The notes under the pieces: model-generated
Told to the model about the DNA's origin: nothing
Databases searched by the model: none
What the model saw: only the letters and a program-made list of their open reading frames with translations
DNA from: a bacterium 1XD8-76
GTDB taxonomy: Bacteria; Bacillota; Clostridia; Lachnospirales; Lachnospiraceae
Direction: 5' to 3'
DNA: 64,000 nucleotides
Assembly: GCA_003611955.1 (NCBI GenBank)
Contig: RAZE01000001.1
Span: 186,001-250,000, forward strand
Position numbers and translations under genes: made by a program
Shown: one piece after another, positions 60,429 to 64,000 of the stretch
Layout of the letters: the number at the start of each line of letters is the position of its first letter
How positions within the stretch are numbered: position 1 is the stretch's first letter

Positions 60429-62759
60429 CTATAATTCGTTGATTATTGCAGTAATCTCCATGTTGTGGATGCGCTTTGCCGGAGCATGAATCGCAGCAAT
60501 AGCGGCAACGATGGAAAACACAATAATAATGGCAATCCGTTCTATTGGCAAGCTCCACGGAGTTCCAAAGTACTGCGTGAGCAGCCTGATATGCAGGAAA
60601 CGACTAAGAGCAATTCCTGTGCCGCCGCCGATGACAAGACCAGAAATGGAATAAGTAAAGGCTTCTGCGGCAATCATTCGTGTAAGCTGATTTCCATCCA
60701 TGCCAACGGCCCGCATAGTACCGTACTGTTTTATCCGGGCTGTTGCGCTCATAGAAATACTGTTTACAATGTTGAAGAGGGTAATCACGGCAATAATCAC
60801 CAGAAAACTATATACAATAAAAACGGTTGCCAAATAGGTTGCACGATCTTGTCTGTTGCTTTCACGTTGATCTGCAAAAATAACATTGTTTTCGGCAAGG
60901 CTGCTAATTTGTTTTACAGTATCATCCGCAGCGTCTTTGTCTAATTGCACTCCAATCATGCTGTAATTCTGCTCTCCTGTGAGCCGGGTAAGAGTTTCCT
61001 GCGAGCAAATCACACTATATTCGCTGGAATACAATCCATCCGATATCACACAGGCAATTACAACCTCTTGTCCCGCTATCTGAATGGTATCTCCAACCTT
61101 TAACGGATTATCCTTATTTAAAACCGTCATAACCTTATTGCTGTCTCCGTAAATTTCTGATAAATCCCCTTGCACAAGACTATCCTTTGCACTATCCAGC
61201 AAATAGTCACTGTACGATGTTATATTCACATGGTCAATCCCCTGTTTTGAAGAAACAGCAGAAACATTCTCCATGTATGCGCTGCCAAAAACATGATCTA
61301 CACCAGAAATAGAGCGGATCGCATCGCTTAAACTCTGACTTAACACAGGTTCATTCGCATAGCCTGTGAGGGTAATATCCGGCTGCCATGACCGCAGGGA
61401 TGGCAATAACTCCCGCGCAAAATCCAGCCCTACTGTGAAGCAGAGGAACAGGATAATACTAAGAGAAAAGCTGGCTGTCATCAAAAACCAGTTTTTCTTA
61501 GATGCTATCGCATGGTGAACACCTAAAGTCTTTTCAATCCTGACCAAATTCAGCCGCAAAGTGTGTCGTGCAGAGGGCATCCTGTCCGGGTTGCCGGAAA
61601 CTGCTGCCACCGGAGAAACTTTCGCTGCACGTTTCGCCGGGGATTGCGCCGCCAGAAGAACCGTAACCATTCCAACCAGTGCGCCGCTAATCAATCCCAC
61701 CGGACTAAGGGCAAGCACAGGTATTGTCTGAAATTCACCGCCAATCCCATAATGTAGTATGGCGCAAATGCTCCAACTGATTGCTGTGCCTAAGAGCAAT
61801 CCAACAGGTACAGCCGTCATACACCAGTTTATTGCCTCCAAACGCACGTAGCGGATAATCTGCCCGCGGCTTGCACCAATGCAGCGCATCATACCAAAAA
61901 ATTTCGTCCGTTGGGCCACATTGCTGTTCATACTGCCGGAAATCATCAACACGCCGGCCAACAGCACCAAAACAAACAAAATCGCTGCCAGACCATAAAT
62001 ATTTTTTACAGAATCATCATTGCTTTGCCCTGCAATACCCATGATTGCAGTATTTTCGGAAATGCTTTCTTCCGACAAATCATATTGTTCCTTTATTTCC
62101 ATAATTGCATCGGAAGCCTTTGAAGCATTTTGAAACTGAACATAACAGGTTGGGTTAAGCGAAATACCGTTTTGTTCCATAAGCGATGTAAACTCTGTCC
62201 GCGTCATATATACAGCAACCAGATAAGTCTGCCCCTGATAATATTCCCGGTCATCCGAGCCAAAACCTGCTATGGTAAAGTCAGCAGTTCCCGCAGGGGT
62301 CTCGATTGTTACGGTATCACCAATCTCCACATCCAAAGTGAGCTTCGCGTTGGAGCTAAGCATGACTTCGTTATCGCGCTGCGGAAAATCCCCTTCTTCA
62401 AGGGCGTTGGAAAGCTGATTCAGATAGATACTGTCAGCACCATATAAAGCAGCTCGTTTCTCTCCAATGTAGTACGGTTGATCTACGTCTGCATTAAAGG
62501 CTTCCGACCAACCGACGGCTACAACATCGGAACGACTGCCGATCTCCTCTCCGATGCTCTGAGAGATATTTTCCAACTGTATATGATACTTACCATGTTT
62601 ATTCTGTAATTCATTTCTTTTTGTCCGAATGAACATGTCTGCCACGCTGAAAATTGTTGTCACAAGCAATACAGAAATGATAATACACAAAATTGTCATA
62701 CGATTTTGCCGCTTCCGCACCTTTGCGGAAATTGGGATAAGACTTAAAAAGCTTTTCAT
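60429..62759 (-). CDS. FtsX-family ABC permease (two FtsX/MacB-like domains)
   Basis: 776 residues with about 10 membrane segments: an N-terminal one (MTILCIIISVLLVTTIFSVADMF), an extracytoplasmic domain, three helices (~255-390), a central helix, a second large extracytoplasmic domain and three C-terminal helices (~660-775). Each helix triplet is an FtsX/DUF214 domain. ATG at 62759 with GGAGGTG 6 bp upstream overlaps the ATPase stop. With the ATPase and histidine kinase it resembles BceAB/VexAB-type antimicrobial-peptide detoxification or sensing modules. Confidence 0.92.
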   Translation of the reverse strand: MKSFLSLIPISAKVRKRQNRMTILCIIISVLLVTTIFSVADMFIRTKRNELQNKHGKYHIQLENISQSIGEEIGSRSDVVAVGWSEAFNADVDQPYYIGEKRAALYGADSIYLNQLSNALEEGDFPQRDNEVMLSSNAKLTLDVEIGDTVTIETPAGTADFTIAGFGSDDREYYQGQTYLVAVYMTRTEFTSLMEQNGISLNPTCYVQFQNASKASDAIMEIKEQYDLSEESISENTAIMGIAGQSNDDSVKNIYGLAAILFVLVLLAGVLMISGSMNSNVAQRTKFFGMMRCIGASRGQIIRYVRLEAINWCMTAVPVGLLLGTAISWSICAILHYGIGGEFQTIPVLALSPVGLISGALVGMVTVLLAAQSPAKRAAKVSPVAAVSGNPDRMPSARHTLRLNLVRIEKTLGVHHAIASKKNWFLMTASFSLSIILFLCFTVGLDFARELLPSLRSWQPDITLTGYANEPVLSQSLSDAIRSISGVDHVFGSAYMENVSAVSSKQGIDHVNITSYSDYLLDSAKDSLVQGDLSEIYGDSNKVMTVLNKDNPLKVGDTIQIAGQEVVIACVISDGLYSSEYSVICSQETLTRLTGEQNYSMIGVQLDKDAADDTVKQISSLAENNVIFADQRESNRQDRATYLATVFIVYSFLVIIAVITLFNIVNSISMSATARIKQYGTMRAVGMDGNQLTRMIAAEAFTYSISGLVIGGGTGIALSRFLHIRLLTQYFGTPWSLPIERIAIIIVFSIVAAIAAIHAPAKRIHNMEITAIINEL

Positions 62760-63439
62760 TCGCGGCACCTCCCCAAATCGGTCAGCACACCGTCCGATAC
62801 CTGTAATATCCGGTCTGCACTCTGCGCAATGCTCCTGTTATGAGTAATCATAATAATGGTCTGCTCATACTTTCTCGACGCTTCTTTTAACAGAGCAATG
62901 ACTTCTCTGCTGTTCTGCGTGTCAAGATTGCCCGTCGGCTCATCTGCAAGTATCAGCGACGGGCGCGTGATAAGGGCGCGCCCGATCGCCACGCGCTGTT
63001 GCTGTCCGCCGGATAACTGGCCCGGCAGATGGTTGCGGCGTTCTTTCAGATTAAGAACAGCGAGCAGTTCTTCCAGATATTTTTTGTCCGGCTTCTGATA
63101 GTCAAGCAGCACCGGGAAAATAATATTCTGTTCAACGGTAAGCTCCGGCACGAGATTAAACGCCTGAAAAATGAATCCTATATTCCTACGGCGGAAAATG
63201 GTAAGTTTGCTGTCGTTCATGGAAAAAATATCTTTGCCGCCAATCGTGACATTACCGGACGTAGGCGTATCAAGTGCCCCTATCATGTTGAGCAGCGTAC
63301 TTTTGCCGGAGCCGGATTCTCCGATGATGGCCACATACTCGCCCTTTGGAACGGAAAAGCTGACTTTTTTCAAAGCGTGTACGGCGGTTTCGCCGCTTCC
63401 GTAAGTTTTACAGATATTGTTCACTTCCAATAAGTTCAT
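62756..63439 (-). CDS. ABC transporter ATPase (MacB/BceA/LolD type)
   Basis: 227 residues. Walker [16 protein letters not shown]-loop [14 protein letters not shown], signature [15 protein letters not shown], Walker [13 protein letters not shown] and H-loop [11 protein letters not shown]. The NL at DEPTGNLDT is typical of MacB/FtsE-type ATPases that drive FtsX permeases. Stop overlaps the permease start by 4 bp. Between the histidine kinase and the permease. Confidence 0.95.
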   Translation of the reverse strand: MNLLEVNNICKTYGSGETAVHALKKVSFSVPKGEYVAIIGESGSGKSTLLNMIGALDTPTSGNVTIGGKDIFSMNDSKLTIFRRRNIGFIFQAFNLVPELTVEQNIIFPVLLDYQKPDKKYLEELLAVLNLKERRNHLPGQLSGGQQQRVAIGRALITRPSLILADEPTGNLDTQNSREVIALLKEASRKYEQTIIMITHNRSIAQSADRILQVSDGVLTDLGRCRE

Positions 63440-63510
63440 GTGTAAACACCTCTTTCTGTTTTGATAACCCCAATATAACAGAGAAATCCTACATCCATAT
63501 TACAATCAGC

Positions 63511-64000
63511 CTACAATTTTGTAGGGTTGAGAAAATTTATTGTAAAAGAGGTCCCCGAGCCCAATGTGCTGTCAACTTCAATTGTTCCGTTATGGGCTTC
63601 TGCGATCGCCTTTGTGAGTGACAGGCCAAGCCCAATACCCTGTGTATCTTTAGAAAAACGGCTCCGATAAAACCGCTTAAATATATGGTGCAAATCCTCC
63701 GGGTGTATGCCGCTTCCGTTATCCTTTACGGTTATCTGGACAATAGAGGGAAACGCCCGCCACTCGATACAGATAAGTCCGCCTTCTTCTGTATGGTCAA
63801 GGGCGTTCTTTACAAGGTTGCCGATCGCTTCGATCATCCAGCTACGATCGCATAAAAGTGTAATTTCTTCATTTCCCGACAAACAAATCTCTTTTCCCTC
63901 CTGTCCGGCGCGGAACAGGAAATGTTTTTTTATGTCCTCCGCAAATTCAGACACATTTTCCAAAGTCTTTTCTAACAGAATCGTACCTGCATCCAGTTTC
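63511..64000 (-). CDS. Sensor histidine kinase, C-terminal part, cut by window edge
   Basis: 163 codons open to the edge. Visible: end of a dimerisation helix (KLDAGTILLEKTLENVSEFAED) and a full HATPase domain with N box EAIGNLVKNALDHT, G1 VKDNGSGIHPEDL, F box IFKRFYRS and G2 QGIGLGLSLTKAIAEAHNG. The His box and sensor helices lie outside. It probably pairs with a response regulator outside the window controlling the ABC module 71 bp downstream. Confidence 0.93.
   Translation of the reverse strand, partial: KLDAGTILLEKTLENVSEFAEDIKKHFLFRAGQEGKEICLSGNEEITLLCDRSWMIEAIGNLVKNALDHTEEGGLICIEWRAFPSIVQITVKDNGSGIHPEDLHHIFKRFYRSRFSKDTQGIGLGLSLTKAIAEAHNGTIEVDSTLGSGTSFTINFLNPTKL

Overview
The window reads as chromosomal DNA of a Firmicute, most likely a Lachnospiraceae-type clostridium. 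The reasons are mid-range GC with strong AGGAGG ribosome binding sites, the set HprK / Crh-like HPr / WhiA / RapZ, Glu/Ala/Pro-rich linkers behind lipoprotein signals, a PTS glucose permease with a BglG-type antiterminator, CarD, and an Rpn/PD-(D/E)XK family protein. The genus cannot be fixed from sequence alone. No rRNA, tRNA, CRISPR array, prophage or intact insertion sequence was seen.

Layout. 1-2429 (-): stand-alone condensation protein, acyl carrier protein and AMP-ligase (cut by the edge), a small assembly-line-like set. 2606-7119 (-): alpha/beta hydrolase, an Rpn-type remnant, an HD-GYP response regulator without its phospho-acceptor Asp, and a DUF342/FapA protein with seven 26-residue repeats. 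7216-9890: Gfo/Idh/MocA oxidoreductase, and divergently a NADAR protein with an NrtR-like Nudix regulator. 9947-16072 (-): TRAP transporter, two aldolase-type enzymes, an FCD-GntR regulator and YhcH, with two operators at the promoter. 16288-19487 (+): RAT/terminator leader, BglG-family antiterminator and glucose PTS EIICBA. 19518-24051 (+): MATE transporter, DUF2971 protein and AGCS symporter, with two copies of a ~205-bp non-coding repeat.

24100-30091 (-) is a core metabolic-control cluster: hprK, ROK glucokinase, murB, rapZ, whiA, crh-like HPr, then fba. Between hprK and uvrC (43708) lies a ~13-kb sugar block. It holds a frameshifted LacI regulator, a kinase fragment, a PfkB kinase, a VOC protein, a ribose-type ABC transporter and a DeoR regulator; divergently it holds two DhaK-like proteins lacking the substrate-binding His, DhaL, a class II aldolase and a second PfkB kinase. 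The likely logic is import, phosphorylation and aldol cleavage of an unidentified sugar or polyol under DeoR control.

45750-64000 is rich in envelope functions: a YidC-sulfatase-like fusion, FtsH with a repeat tail, CarD, MBOAT plus DHHW/AlgJ-like acyltransfer pair, an ABC exporter, HflK/HflC, an Rpn nuclease, a DUF3592-like protein, and an FtsX-type ABC module with a histidine kinase cut by the right edge.

The most unusual items are: (1) the duplicated non-coding element with exactly 11-bp-phased TTCAYA boxes (PhoP-box-like), a conserved -10, conserved folds and a covarying 3' hairpin, probably a pair of regulated small RNAs; (2) the double DhaK-like pair that lost the catalytic His; (3) the YidC-sulfatase fusion.
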